Source: Heliocidaris erythrogramma (Eukaryota; Echinodermata; Echinoidea; Camarodonta; Echinometridae). From it: a stretch of 64,000 bases of DNA. Below, piece after piece: positions 1 to 12,181 of the stretch. The DNA lies in contig CM046853.1 of NCBI GenBank assembly GCA_025617745.1, forward strand, positions 4,522,873 through 4,586,872, in the 5' to 3' direction. A model generated the notes under the pieces. That model saw nothing but the letters and a program-made list of their open reading frames with translations. It was not told the origin of the DNA and did not search any database. Every line of letters begins with the position of its first letter. Positions within the stretch are counted from its first letter, which is position 1. The translations under genes were made by a program, and so were the position numbers.

Positions 1-2240
1 AAGACTTTTCTTCGAATAATATTGTCAAAAATAATATTTGAAATTTAAAATATGTTGCAGTTTATCATATTTTGACAAATAAGTACATGGCTTTGTGTAT
101 AATTATAGATATCATAAAATTCTGATGTTCTGTAACATGCCTAGTCTGGAATAAGCATTTTACTGTGCTACTTGGATATTGTTTTGCTCATATTTTAAAA
201 TATATATTTCTATGTACATTCTTTTTTATTATTATAAATATAAAATTTTATGATAAATATATTGATCGTATTTTACCTTCCTACTCTCTGTAAATACCGC
301 TTGTAAACTTGTAAGTTTATGATGTCTGCCAGTTCGTAATTAGGGCATGGCACACATGATCTGAATTACCCCAATTTGTATGTGCAAAAGTACTTGTTTT
401 GGGGCTACTTGTTTAACAAGTAAAATCATACTAGTGCACGCAACGTGGTGCATACAAAATGGCTGCATATAAAATTAAATTGTACTTGGTACAAATGATG
501 CCCAAACTGTAATTATGAACTTGCTTATTTGACCCCAATCAAGTTTTCATCCGTACATGACAACAGCTGCTCATTTTGCTACATGTATATTGGGGGTTCA
601 AATACAGTATGTTACTAGGCGCAAAAAAAAAAGTTATTTGACACTTTTGATCATTAACAACTTGCAAATTAAAATTGTATCACACTGAGGTTTGCACATT
701 GTAAAGATGGAGGATGTCATATTCATTTGGAATTAATTTTATCAAATTTCTTTGAATACTTTTCCCAAATCAATGTTGTGAATATCTAATTACATCATCA
801 CCTGTTGATCAATTGAGTCCCCCACCCCTAAATCTGTGTTTCTGTGATTAATTCAGAACACAACATCAATACCATTTTGCATCGCACAATTTTTGTCAAC
901 TTTGCTAGATCCATTCCAGTGTCATAAATGATTCATGACACTTTAATCAAAAGAGATGCTCTGGATTTCAGCTGCTACGTGCAATGGCAGTGTTCTGTTT
1001 TGCATTATTGATACAGGACAGGCAGATTTTGTGGCTTTGATTTTTCAAAACATGAAACTCTAATTATATACTGAAAGTAGTGCTGTATCCAGACAGTTAA
1101 ACGTTTGGAAAACGACCGTGAGGTCCAAAAACCGAACGGATTTCACGGTTTTCGGCTAGCCGTGAAAAATGCTACATGATTTTGAATACATGGGAATGTC
1201 CAAATGCAAAAAACACAAAACTTACTATAAAAGCCTAATTTTTCCTATTTTTTATTCATAACAGTGCTAAAAAGTATCAATTTACCCATCATAATTTGAT
1301 TTTATAAAGTCTTATTTCTTGTTATTTTGGGGTTTAAAAGTTGGTTCTAGCTTCAAATGCTGATAATCGTTCAGCAATGGGGCTGCCATCTTGGTACTCA
1401 GGAATATGCAAAGCTATGTGTAAAACCAGCACTAGCTAAAAAAGAGGATAGCTCCGAGTAAAGCTCTCTAGCGCCCTCTCCTGATTAGTTATTACATGCA
1501 GGGATTTGATAGACAATATGGCTGCCCCCATCAACAGAGTACTATAAACGCTGTTATTTTCATGTGATTAACTTTTCACGCTGAGCGACCCCAAAACATA
1601 TTCGTGGGTTCTTGAATTCGTGCTGCACAATTACTCACTCGCAAAAGATAGATAAAAAATGTATGTAATTTCAGCGAAAAGCATGTAGTCGCACTTTGTA
1701 GTCACAGTTCGTAACGCTAGAGAAAGGATGGCTTGTATAGTCATGGATTGTATTACCAAACTTGTATGTTAAGCGCCTAAAATGGCTTTCATACGCATGA
1801 AACTACATGTATATGCATGTTCTCCACGCTATTTGAAACAGAGATCACAAGGCAGAAGATCATAAAATGAGGCAAAAAACCCCCCCCAAAAAACATGTTT
1901 TATAGCCTGCTCTCTCGTCACCCCCAGTCATCACCACACTGGCCTTAAATCGGGGTAGGTTGTGTGTCTTTTTCCCATAGGGGGCACACATTTGGTAATA
2001 CAATACCTTTTTCAAGGGACCAAAACGCTGCGTCATCGGGAAGGAGTTCGCTCGGAAGGGAATATTGTATTAAATCTACGTTGTTTTTTTCAAATTCCAC
2101 CTTCTTTTTCATTATTTAAGTTTGACAGATTTTCAGTTGCTATGGTTGATTTTCTTAAAAGTGTTCGGTAATAGGATCCGCTTCCATACAGCGCTGTCGC
2201 TTCTCTATAGGTAGTCAATTTTAAGCTGGAAAACTGCGTG
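1..2240. other. AT-rich non-coding stretch, no gene recognised
   Basis: Mostly AT-rich sequence with short poly-A and poly-T tracts. The open frames here are short and show no codon structure, splice pattern or recognisable motif. It could include a 3' UTR or an intron of a gene lying to the left, but nothing in the window proves that. Confidence 0.5.
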
Positions 2241-2242
2241 GG

Positions 2243-2886
2243 CTACGACTAGCCAGGATTGGCTTCGTGAATGTAAAAAAAAAAAATGGCTATACGCCTT
2301 CTACATCACGAAGCCAGGCGTTCTTACCCAGCAATCTAACTGCGCACGGGTTAGCAGGACTGGAAAATGCCCTGAAATATCACTTTTCTGATAACTCTCG
2401 CGACCGACAGCTCCTTCACCACAGCGTATCATCCTAGGAAAACGTTTAGAATTAGAATGTGTTTTTGATCGTACGTATTTTTACAAAAAAATCCAAAAAA
2501 GATCGTAAGAAATTTCCGAAAACTCACCAATGTTTGTGTGTATCCATTGTCATGCCTTATCTACATGACAAGAGGAGGCATGGATACACACAAACACTGG
2601 CGAGTTTTCGGAAATTTCTTACGATCTTTTTTGGATTTTTTTGTAAAAATACGTACGATCAAAAACACATTCTAATTCTAAACGTTTTCCTAGGATGATA
2701 CGCTGTGGTGAAGGAGCTGTCGGTCGCGAGAGTTATCAGAAAAGTGATATTTCAGGGCATTTTCCAGTCCTGCTAACCCGTGCGCAGTTAGATTGCTGGG
2801 TAAGAACGCCTGGCTTCGTGATGTAGAAGGCGTATAGCCATTTTTTTTTTTTACATTCACGAAGCCAATCCTGGCTAGCTACGACT
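2243..2886. mobile_element. Foldback element with ~305-bp inverted arms
   Basis: Two almost perfect inverted arms (about 2249-2555 and 2572-2878) surround a loop of only about 20 bases. The outer ends read CTAGCCAGGATTGGCTTCGT and its complement. The string CTACGACT sits immediately outside or at the edge of both ends (2243-2250 and 2879-2886), which looks like an 8-bp target-site duplication. There is no coding content; the 79-residue open frame across the loop is an artefact of the palindrome. An 8-bp duplication would suit a hAT-like or similar non-autonomous DNA transposon, but the superfamily is not settled. Confidence 0.8.
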
Positions 2887-3651
2887 ATTGAAATGATATT
2901 TTGTCAAAAATTCAATATCTGCAAACAGAGACACAGAGTGGTTTAAAAATCCACAATTATCTACAACAACCTCGCATAGGGCCTATGTGTGAGTGAGGTA
3001 ATGCCAAATGGGTAGCATTGAAGCTTTATACGACGTAGTATTAGAGTGCCCAAGTCTGCGCAGTGCCCTTGTCTGCGCACACGCGTAACTGCACGATTCT
3101 GACAAAACAAAACACGCAACACCAACGAACACAAAATTTTCAACATTATCATGACGGGCAGTCAACCTGCCCGGAACGTCGAGATGCCTCATCTCTCCTA
3201 CTCTTCATCACCGAGACTTCTCACCGGATCTATTCTCTACCGCCGAGACTCGTCACCTCATCTACTCTTCCTCTTCCAGCCACCTTTCTCATCTGGTTTA
3301 CAGTCCTTCTAAAGACTTCACTCTCACGAAAGATAACTTCTTATACCTGTTTCTTTCTCGACTATCAATTTCTCATTTTCTCCCCTTCTCTCATCATTCT
3401 CTACCCTCATTTCAATATCCCAACAGTCCTTATCAGGACTAACACATGGTGAACCGTAAACCTCCTCCACGTTATCTACACCACCATGCAAACCTTCAAA
3501 GATCATCCATTATCATAGGTATTCATGCAAAAAAACGAGTCAAAATATTGAAAAAAGGTCTATTTCGGACATTTTATTCACAAGCTTCATAATGTTGTCT
3601 TTCACGTCAAAACTTCCGAACTGCATGTAAAATGAACGAGTGCGCAGACAT
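2887..3651. other. Non-coding stretch with pyrimidine-rich segment
   Basis: From about 3180 to 3450 the plus strand is rich in C and T with loosely repeated words such as ACTTCTCACC and CTACTCTTC. A 129-codon open frame crosses it, but it is low in complexity and has no domain I recognise, so I do not call a gene. Confidence 0.4.
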
Positions 3652-3884
3652 GGGGTGGTATTCTGAGATTTATTTTATCTTGATTTTAGTGAAATAATTT
3701 CAATTGTCATAACAAAATGTACGCTTATGGCGCATCATTGGTTAATGACTGCGCAAAAGTGGCTGTGTACGCGGAACTCATCTGCGCAAACACCAATGAA
3801 ATGTTGCAATTTAAAAGTTATGACAATTAAAATCTTTTCACTAAAATCAAGATAAAATAAATCTCAGACTCAGAATACCACCCA
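3652..3884. repeat. Inverted-repeat (MITE-like) element
   Basis: The sequence starting TGGGGTGGTATTCTGAGA at 3652 returns as its reverse complement ending near 3884 (…CAGAATACCACCCA). The arms are about 65 bp with a few mismatches and small indels, and they enclose about 100 bp that includes CGCAAA words. There is no coding capacity. It is probably a decayed non-autonomous DNA transposon. Confidence 0.65.
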
Positions 3885-4309
3885 TGGGCACCATTGTTTT
3901 TGTTTTTTTAAAATATGAAATGAGACAGCGGCCGTTTTTTGCCAACTTACTCTTTAGAATATCAGGAATAGCCTATATAAAATTAAGCTGTAGGACTAGA
4001 GGAATATTAAAGAAATTCTTCATTTTCAGGTCACAATCTTAAGTGCGCAGACATAGGGCTCCCCATAATAATACAGACATGACAGATATCAGAATAGTCA
4101 ATAGACATACCTAGACTAGAGTAGACTAGTGACTGTTGCGGAAATTACATTCATTGGTCATTCAACTCACTCCCGGGTACATTTCTGTAAAATAGTTGGT
4201 ATTTTCTGTCGCATGTACTAAAGGTATGGGGGGGAAAATAAGATAAATATTTTAAATACTTGCTTTCAAATTCAGCCCTTAAAAATCTCACTCCTACCTC
4301 AAATGGCCG

Positions 4310-4700
4310 TTAGGAAGAACTTTTGATATTTACAGCAAAATCCAAAGTCAAAATCTTGTCCAAAACCGGAGAAATCCCCGCCGATTTGTTTCGCGATCGC
4401 GTGTTGTTTACAAACTGCCGATGTCTTAGACTAAAATCGGCCAATATAATTTTTGTCCACGAAGAAACTCGGGATCGCAAGGGCACATCGATCTTTACGA
4501 TCGCGCACACAGAAAATCGGAACTTTTCCGTGTACGCCATAGGGACCGAATTTTTGAGGACAAAACTCTTTTGGGGAGATGTCAGCGCCCGCGGCGACCA
4601 GGAAATGTACACAATGACTCCGATAGCTCGTTTCGCGAGAATCAACAGTAAATTGCGGATTTCATTTTTGTAAATATCTTTTCCAACATTGGTGAGTTGA
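4310..4700. other. CpG-rich block open on both strands
   Basis: This 390-bp block is much richer in CG dinucleotides than its AT-rich surroundings and is open for more than 110 codons on both strands. A GTGAGT donor-like site follows at about 4690 on the plus strand. Neither translation resembles a family I know. It could be a first exon or promoter-proximal CpG island, or a fragment of a repeat. Confidence 0.25.
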
Positions 4701-5240
4701 ATTTATTGTATTTCTTGGATATTTTGGGGTCGGTTTTTGAAAATTAAATGCCGATTTTGAGTGAATATTGGTGACTTTTGTGCAGTGGTGTTTTAAAAAG
4801 ATGAGGTGTATGACTGCCTACATTATACACACGAAGTATAGGAATGTACCTATGAGTGATTCAACTCATTGTTCTACTTCTAAGTTCTACTACTAGGCCT
4901 AGTTTATCATAATTTGATGAGATCTTTGTCACACTCACTCTGTATTATAAGGAATAATGAAAGAATAAGCCTTAGATCTACATGAATATAAAACAAATAC
5001 TTGTTCAATTTCAAGCTAAATCTTACTTCTTAGAGTTAGAACCCTAAATTCTAGCCTCTACTAGGGGCTCCCCATTCCCTCATCATGACGCCAGTCTGAT
5101 CTGAGACAGTGTTCAGTGGCTGACAAAGTAGTAGTAAGTACGGTAATGTAAATTGGGGCAAACAACTACGAGAATACCCAGAATAATTTGCAAAAAATGC
5201 ATAAAATAAAGGCTTATACAAACTTTAAACGTAATACCGT

Positions 5241-5540
5241 ACTCACCAATTTACTTAAAATTCTGTGAATCATACGTGCACTTCGTGTCCTGCCCTGAGA
5301 ACGACGAATTTACAGGTTATTTTGTGGCTTCAGCAACGGCGTCGTTATCTCTCCATTGTCAAACGCAAATTAAATCATGCAAGTAACGTACGCGTACGGT
5401 AGAGGTACTTACGTACCATGGTACGTACACGTACTTTAATATATCATTATGCAGCGCGCGCAGGTGCTGGGCCGGCCAGGCGCAGGCGAGGCCAGCGCCA
5501 GCTACCTAGCCAGGGCCTATGATGAGGGCCTGAGGCGCAC
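5241..5540 (-). promoter_or_regulatory. Possible CpG-island promoter / 5' UTR exon
   Basis: A GC- and CpG-rich tract (5440-5540) lies next to a strong minus-strand donor-like site (complement GTGAGTACGG, about 5241-5250). Between them is a cluster of ACGTAC words, some palindromic (about 5385-5435). The arrangement would suit the promoter and non-coding first exon of a leftward gene, but no coding exon of such a gene was found. This is a weak inference. Confidence 0.2.
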
Positions 5541-5658
5541 GGGCGCACGTAGTATGATTACCGAACGGCGGACGTTTTATAATTTGACCTATTTGAATGA
5601 CGTCACACCTACACTGGAGAGAACAGTGATTTACTGCAAAAAAGGGGTGGGGAGGGGC

Positions 5659-5659
<1 letters not shown>

Positions 5660-5692
<33 letters not shown>

Positions 5693-6312
5693 CACTCACC
5701 ACATTATGTGCTACCCACGCGCGTCCACACACTTCAAAATTGGACCCTTAATGGCGTATCGCGCGAGGTCTAATTTGCACCTCTATACGGCGTCACATCA
5801 GAAAAACATACCCTAAATGGCGTCAACACACTCATCACTCCATCCAAAAATACCCTAAGTGGCGTATAAATTATCAAGGTACCAAGTACAATACCCTTAA
5901 TGGCGTTTGAAATAAATAACCCCAATTAAACAGGCAAGCAACAAAATAAGACTTCTACAGTTTGAACAGATAAACATGATTTACTCACATTTCTTTTGTC
6001 ACAGAAAGACTATGATTTCTTTGATTATCGTTTACTCAAATAAGTAGGAGACCTGTTTCCTTGATCTCCCAGATCTACTGACGATTACAAACCTTAAATT
6101 AGAAACAGATACAAAGCAGAATCTACTGATTATCACAACCATTCATTTTGTACCCTAAATGTCGAATTTGAAATTTGTGAAATGGTACTCTAAACGGCGA
6201 TTGAAGACGTCGACGACGCCTTAAGCCTGAAAACAGACCCTTTTCGACGTTTTTTGTGGACGAGCGTGGGTAGCACATAATGTGGTGAGTGACCCCCCTG
6301 GGGGGAGGGGGG
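5660..6312. mobile_element. Inverted-repeat element with TACCCTAAATGGCGT-like repeats
   Basis: GGTCACTCACCACATTATGT (about 5689) is repeated inverted at about 6275-6298. The interior holds at least five spaced copies of a short word related to TACCCTAAATGGCGT (5745-6200). A run of about 31 G lies at the left edge and G-rich sequence at the right edge. There are no coding features. It is probably a non-autonomous element. Confidence 0.65.
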
Positions 6313-6440
6313 GGGGGAGAGGAACGGAAATAAAGACAGGAATAAAGGAAAGAGAGAAAGGAAAAAAAAAAGAAAGAGAAAATTAACAAGCGGAGAGAGA
6401 GAGAGAGAGAGAGAGGGGGAGAGGGAGGGACGGGATATGA
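6313..6440 (+). repeat. Purine-rich low-complexity tract with (GA)n
   Basis: Purine-rich simple sequence including an uninterrupted (GA)n run at about 6394-6414. Confidence 0.8.
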
Positions 6441-6689
6441 CATAGGAATAGAGAAAAGGGGGTTAGAGTGAAAGAGTTAGAGTGACTGTAGGATCAGTAA
6501 AAAAGGGGTTAGGAAGATATAATACTCATAATAAGTTATGAATGACTTTGCGAACGACTGGAACATGTTCTTGGGTGCTATACTAATCAGATCAATCATT
6601 TAGCACAAGAACTGATCACCAGTCGTGCGTAAAGTCGTGCTTAACGTATACGAACAGCTTTATGAAACACCCCCCTGGTCACATTCATC

Positions 6690-7290
6690 ATGTTCGCGCG
6701 GGAAGGGGGAAATCCCCCCCCCCCCCACCCTCCCTGCACCAAACCCTGTCACATACAGTGCAGTATGGCGTCCAAATAACTGAAAAGCACTCAGGGCGTC
6801 GAACTAACATTCCGTCTAAAAAAAGGTGCTAAAACGTCAGAGCTTTCCCGCTTCGCGCAAGAAGGGGGAAGCTCCCCTCCCTGCACCCGCCCCTGTTACA
6901 TACAGTGTAGTATTGCCTCCAGGTAATTGAAAAGCAGTCGGGGCGTCGAATTATAACTTTCCGCCTAAAAAATATTTGCAAGAAGCCGTTATCTTTCTCT
7001 CAAATTTGCTAAATCGTCAGAGCTTTCGCGCTTCGCACCTCCCTGCAAGCATCCCCTGTGGCGTGCTTATCACCAATTTCGCACTCTTCGCGTGCTCACA
7101 AACGCCCCTCCCCCTAAAATGAAATCCTGGCTATGCGGTTGGATCCTTCACGTCTGGCCCCTCCATTGCACTTTTGCTTATTTGTGATGTATCTCCATCT
7201 TTTGCACAAGTTGCGCCTTGAGCATTTGATCATCAAGTGGATTCGGCGCCTTATAAATCTTATATATTATTATTATTATTGAAAAATCCT
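6690..7290 (-). repeat. Minisatellite-bearing element fragment and LINE/SINE-like tail
   Basis: This holds two to three units of the same 140-180 bp repeat that forms the long array at 30.2-31.1 kb, but in the opposite orientation. Shared words include CCTCCCTGCACC, TACAGTGCAGTAT, GGGCGTCGAA and ACGTCAGAGCTTTC. It is followed by the CCTGGCTATGCG end motif and then, on the plus strand, by a tail GGCGCCTTATAAAT…(ATT)n at about 7245-7280 of LINE/SINE type. Confidence 0.7.
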
Positions 7291-8962
7291 GGCTACGCCT
7301 GTGCTACTGGTTGGTTAAAAAGTAGGGTATTACCACTCCAGAGGTGCGAAACAAAAATAAGAATATTCATTTATTTTCAGTCTCATATGGTTTTGGGTGG
7401 CCCGAATATGAGAGCTTGTAATAAATGATATATGAATCGGTGGATTGGATAGGTAAGGGTAATAGGGAAGGATAAAATTATGATTGGTTAAGATAGTATA
7501 GGTTAGGATAGGCCCAAAGGATAACGCGTGAATAGATGGACAGATTTGAATTCGGGAGAAAAACATCTTTTTTTTTACCCAGAGTGGCCCAAAGGAAAGA
7601 TATTGAATTACCCAATATCAGTTCCCTAAATTTTGACCAAGGAATAAGCAATAATTGCCAAAAAATATAATGTTTTAAGAGGTGTGCACATATGCCTCGT
7701 TCGGAATTCAATTTACTTAACAACTGGGCAATTACAAAGTTAGGTATGTTTTTTTGGCAATAGATAACTGACCAACAGAAATTGATTATAAGTTGGCAGT
7801 TGGAGAGGTGGGCAATTAATGGTTGGTTAACAGCTGTACGGCAATTTATTTCTCCGACGACGTAGCATTTTAATTACCCAACATCAGTTGGCTAGATCTT
7901 TAAACCAAAAAGCCAGCGGACAAGATTGCAGTGTTGGTCAAAAACTTTTTATGTTTTTTTTCCGACTGACTTCTAAAAGTGTAGAATAGTGGAAAACTTT
8001 CGAAGGAAATACCTTTTCATCTTGATGAAGACTAAACTACGATTTAGCGCTGAATTATGAAACCCCGCTGTATAATTTATTTCATGTTGGCTCTATCCTG
8101 TGAACGACCTCACACCGTTACATCCAAGATCCCGACGCACTTTTTCAGGAGCTATTTGATCTTGCATTGTTTCTAGGGTTCTTATATACTCAGGCATTAA
8201 CATTTTTTTAAAGAGGAGGCTATGAGCATAAAGTGCAATGGTGGCTCCTTGTAAAGAATGAAGAATAAAAAAAGGATAATAGGGCCATTTCTGTTCGCGG
8301 GAGGGCCGATGTTATTCTTGATTATTTCTTCCACACCCACTTCCCCCCTCCCAGCGCAATGTGAGACCTGAATATTCGTATTCATCTATCATACCTTGGA
8401 AAGTATTTTCAAGGAAAATTTTGATTGGAGGAAGAGCCCCTCTCAAACTAATTCCACCGGGAAGGGGGGTATAGGAGGAGATGACGACGATCTCCAAGAT
8501 CCGCCATTGAATAATGTCTACAGAATAGAACGGTTTACACTGTTATCAAGGAAAAATATATATATTTCTACTCTCGTAGACCTCAGCCAAAATTATTTTG
8601 GAGGCGAATATAAACCCTGTTTCCCACGAAAATCGAGGGTCATTTTCAAGAAAAGGTTATGGTGTTAAAACAGGCCCACTTAACAGCGAACGAAAAAAAA
8701 ACCCGGCAGAAATGTACAATCGTGTAGGCCTGCAGTAGAAATTACAGATATAGAGATGTATGGGATAATTATTATAGAGATTGAGCATGCATGAACACGA
8801 AAGAGGGAATACAGGAGATAGGAATCATAGGATAGGGATCGAGTCGCTGGTTTCGCAAACTGACTCCTATGCGCGTACATCGGTTCGCGAAACCAGCGAC
8901 GAATTTATTTACTGTCTGTTACTGTAATTAGGTCCAACGTACAAGGAGGTACTTGTAGTCTG
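7291..8962. other. No gene recognised
   Basis: There are degenerate GGATAGG-type words near 7440-7520 and a short hairpin (TCGCTGGTTTCGC and its complement, about 8840-8900). The open frame at 8396-8668 is low in complexity and has no recognised domain. Confidence 0.5.
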
Positions 8963-9874
8963 GGAGCCTGTCCCGAAATAGTCACCCAATTTTATCCATA
9001 AGATTTGACCCCTTAAAGTTGCTTAGACCATCTAAGTCATTTACAAAAAGCTGTCGGGTTTAGCCCCCAGAGCCCCCCAAAGAAGCCCCAAAGTCGGGTC
9101 AATTTCACCCCATCTCCCCCATGCATCAAACTTTGTCAGTAGGAAGTAGTATGACTGGACAATACAAAACACACACAAAAAAACGACCAAAATTTCGGTT
9201 GGGATGGGGTGTCTACATAAACCTGACAATATTTTTAGCTACTTTTGAGAAAACAATACATTTTGTCACAATTTAAAGACCAATTAACGACAAAATTGCA
9301 CAGCAAAAAGATTATTATAGTAAAAATAATGTTATGAAATTTGAATTGCATTGAATAAAACAATTTTGAGTTATCATAGTCAGCAGGTAAGAAAATGTTT
9401 TTTCTTTACATATAGAGCATTGGGGAGGGGAAAAGTGTTGTCAAAGGGCACTTTGGGGTTTTCATTTCCGTGGGTCTGACGCCCCCTTCCCGATGGACAA
9501 TTTTGTCAGTTTTTATAATTTTGGAATGTACATCCATCACTCTTCCTTCTGACAAAACTTGGTCCCTGGGCTTCAAGGGAACTAATATACATTTTTTAGG
9601 GGCCGTCTGACACCCCATCCCGACTGACATTTTTGACATTTTTTTGTGTTTTGTAATGTCCAGTCATACTGCTTCCTACTGTCAAAGTTTGGTACATGGG
9701 GGAGATGGGTGAAATCGACCAGACTTTGGGGTCTCTTTTGGGGGCTCTGGGGGCTAAACCCGGCGGCTACGTTCAGCCTGACAACCTTTTTGTCAATGAC
9801 TTAGATGGCCTTAAGTAAGTTTAAGGGGTCAAAAATTATGGGTAAAATGGGGTGACTATTTCGGGACAGGCTCC
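8963..9874. mobile_element. Foldback element, TIR GGAGCCTGTCCCGAAATAGT
   Basis: Arms of about 270 bp (8963-9235 and 9600-9874) are inverted copies with roughly 10% divergence. They share GGAGCCTGTCCCGAAATAGT at the outer ends and the words GGGGGCTCTGGGGGCTAAAC and CAGTCATACT internally. The middle (9236-9600) is AT-rich with no coding sequence. This is a non-autonomous DNA transposon or foldback; the target duplication is unclear. Confidence 0.75.
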
Positions 9875-10001
9875 TGGCCTTTAGGCTTGCCTAGTATTTC
9901 CTTGCTATGTGCGTATAAATCTTCAGTGTCCTAACATGCAAGAGAGGGCAGCAACGCGAAAGAAAAGCGACCATCGACTCGTCAATTCTTGCCGTCACCC
10001 C

Positions 10002-10644
10002 TTAAAGGTCCCCAGAAATCCAAATGCAAGTTAATTTCTGTTGATGTGCGGGCATGCATACAACTCATATTTTGTTATTAAAACATCTAAATATGTTTCA
10101 TAGATTTTTAAATATTTTTTGAAATATTTTTTTCCAACCTCTTAAGCTCCACCCCCAAAAATAGCTCCAGATCTTATTCCCGAGATGACATCATCTGTCA
10201 ATCATTAGTCAGCCATACTAACATTATACAATACAGAGTGGAATGTAACTTCCCCCAGCTCAGCACATGCTCACAATAGAATTGCATGCTTTCAAACAAT
10301 ACCTCCTCATTACCCTTCTTTTCCTGGTGATGCTACAGCATGTCTGGCATAGCAACTCCTATGTAGGCATTGTATGGTCTATTAGAACAGATGGTTATCT
10401 CTGGCAAAGCTACATACCACTTTCTCTCCTTAGCTCACTAATGATTGACGGATGATGTCATCTCGGGAATAAGATCTGGAGCTATTTTTGGGGTGGAGCT
10501 TAAGAGGTTGGAAAAAAAATATTTCAAAAAATATTTAAAAATCTATGAAACATATTTAGATGTTTTAATAACAAAATATGAGTTGTATGCATCCCCGCAC
10601 ACCAACAGAAATCAACTTGCATTTGGATTTCTGGGGACCTTTAA
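10002..10644. mobile_element. TTAA-flanked foldback transposon
   Basis: The element (10006-10640) begins AGGTCCCCAGAAATCC and ends with its complement. The inverted arms are about 200 bp and nearly perfect. TTAA lies directly outside both ends (10002-10005 and 10641-10644). TTAA target sites are known for the piggyBac and Kolobok superfamilies, and the length and lack of coding capacity fit a MITE of one of these. The middle holds unique sequence of about 230 bp. Confidence 0.8.
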
Positions 10645-10830
10645 TACGCATCAAAGAAATTTAAGAAAGACTCATTGAATCTCTTTCTTCCATGAAAAAC
10701 TTGGGCAAAGAATTTCGCATGCGTTATTTGATTTATTTGGGTAGATGGTTTTGGATATTTAATTTATTTGGGTAGACAGTCTGTTCATGAAGTATCCACT
10801 CTCTAACGCAACTGCTCTGAAATGATAGAA

Positions 10831-11736
10831 CAATGGGGGGGGGGGGGGGGGGGGGGGGCGATAGCTTACTGTATCTGTGAGGGAGTCTCACATTCCTTCA
10901 TTCCTCTCCTAATTATTTATTTCCCCCTCTCTATATCTCTCTATTTCTCTCTCGCACTCATATACACATCCACACACGCGCTCGCGCCCAATTACAACCG
11001 TCTCTTCATTACTCCATTCTCCATTACTGTTATTACAATTCTTTCTAAGTCTTTATTCTTAAAAGAAATAATACAGCATACACATATTTACTGCCACTAT
11101 AAGACCTGATAGCGTTCATATTACAGGGCTCAGCAAGACCGCATCGCATCTGCTATGTACATTATTTTTTTTCCATGGTTTCTGCTGTACTCCCCGTTCC
11201 CGCGCTATTTATAAGGTGCTTTGTTTTGTTCTTATATCCTATTTACGTTCTATATTTGAATTTGAATTTATTTTCATATTTCACAATTCACATAACATAA
11301 AAATACATATATAAACAATTTAACGGTAAATAAGTGAGTCATATGGCATGAACATTCGTATAAATGATACATCAATGTGCTATATTTCTTTATGTTGCTA
11401 TTTGTTTTTTCCATCTTATCTTCTTTTCTTTTATGTTATGTTATTCTTTTTTTTCCTACTATCTCCTTCTCATTCTATCTTCCTCATATTATTTCCTATT
11501 TTTCCTTCCATATTCTATTCTTTCTATCTTTCAAAATATTATTACTGTTTTTTCCTTCTATCTTCTTCTCTTTCTATCTTTCATTATGTTATTATTTGGT
11601 TTTTTTTAATCCTTCCGATATTTCCTTTTTCATCTTTCCTTATGGTGGTCCGCATCAACTAGTGCGGATAGCATTCAAAAGGTATTTACGAGTCAACGAG
11701 AAGTGGATCGAGAAGTCCGCTTTTAGTCCTGACTAA
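10831..11736 (+). repeat. Poly-G run, CT-rich and degenerate pyrimidine tandem array
   Basis: A run of about 25 G (10833-10857) is followed by CT-rich sequence. A degenerate pyrimidine-rich array (about 11380-11645) has recurring words such as CTATCTTTC, TTATGTTATTCTTT and TCCTTCT. Open frames across it in all three plus-strand registers are artefacts of composition. The sequence style matches the interior of the foldback at 34.4-35.2 kb. Confidence 0.65.
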
Positions 11737-12181
11737 GGGGGTATCTCATTGGCCTGAAGACTAGGTGGCGACCTGCATGGTGGCGATCTAGTCTCCGCTG
11801 GTTGCGGAGAAGTCTCCGCGACGTCTTAGCGACGTCTCCTGGAGACTAGACGGGTCTCCGGGGAGTCGCGGGAAATTCAAACATGTTCGATTTTAGACTT
11901 TTTCCATTCTCCAGCAGGTCTTGGAGACGTCTCCACGATGTCTCCATCACTTGGGGCGACGTCGCGGAGACTAATTTTGTCTGCGACTTTGGAGACGTCT
12001 CTGTCACGTCGCCGCGACGTCTCCAAAAAATTAAACATGTTTGAATTTTCCGCGACTCCCCGGACACCCGGCTAGTCTCCAGGAGACGTCGCGAAGACGT
12101 CGCGGAGATGTCTCCGCAACCAGTGGAGACTCGAGTCGCCACCAGGTCGCCACCTAGTCTCCAGGCCAATGAGATACCCCC
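11737..12181. mobile_element. 445-bp inverted-repeat element rich in GGAGACGTCTCC words
   Basis: It starts GGGGGTATCTCATTGGCCTG and ends with the complement at 12181. The arms are about 155 bp. Much of the element consists of AGACGTCTCC and CTCCGCGACGTC palindromic words. The minus-strand open frame across it reflects this repetition. It is a likely MITE. Confidence 0.75.

Noticed and set aside
8840-8900. Hairpin TCGCTGGTTTCGC … GCGAAACCAGCGA
   Set aside because: A single 14-bp stem with a loop of about 30 bases, no other context; not enough to call an element or RNA.
11348-11736. Three overlapping hydrophobic open frames resembling membrane proteins
   Set aside because: They come from a degenerate pyrimidine tandem array open in every register.
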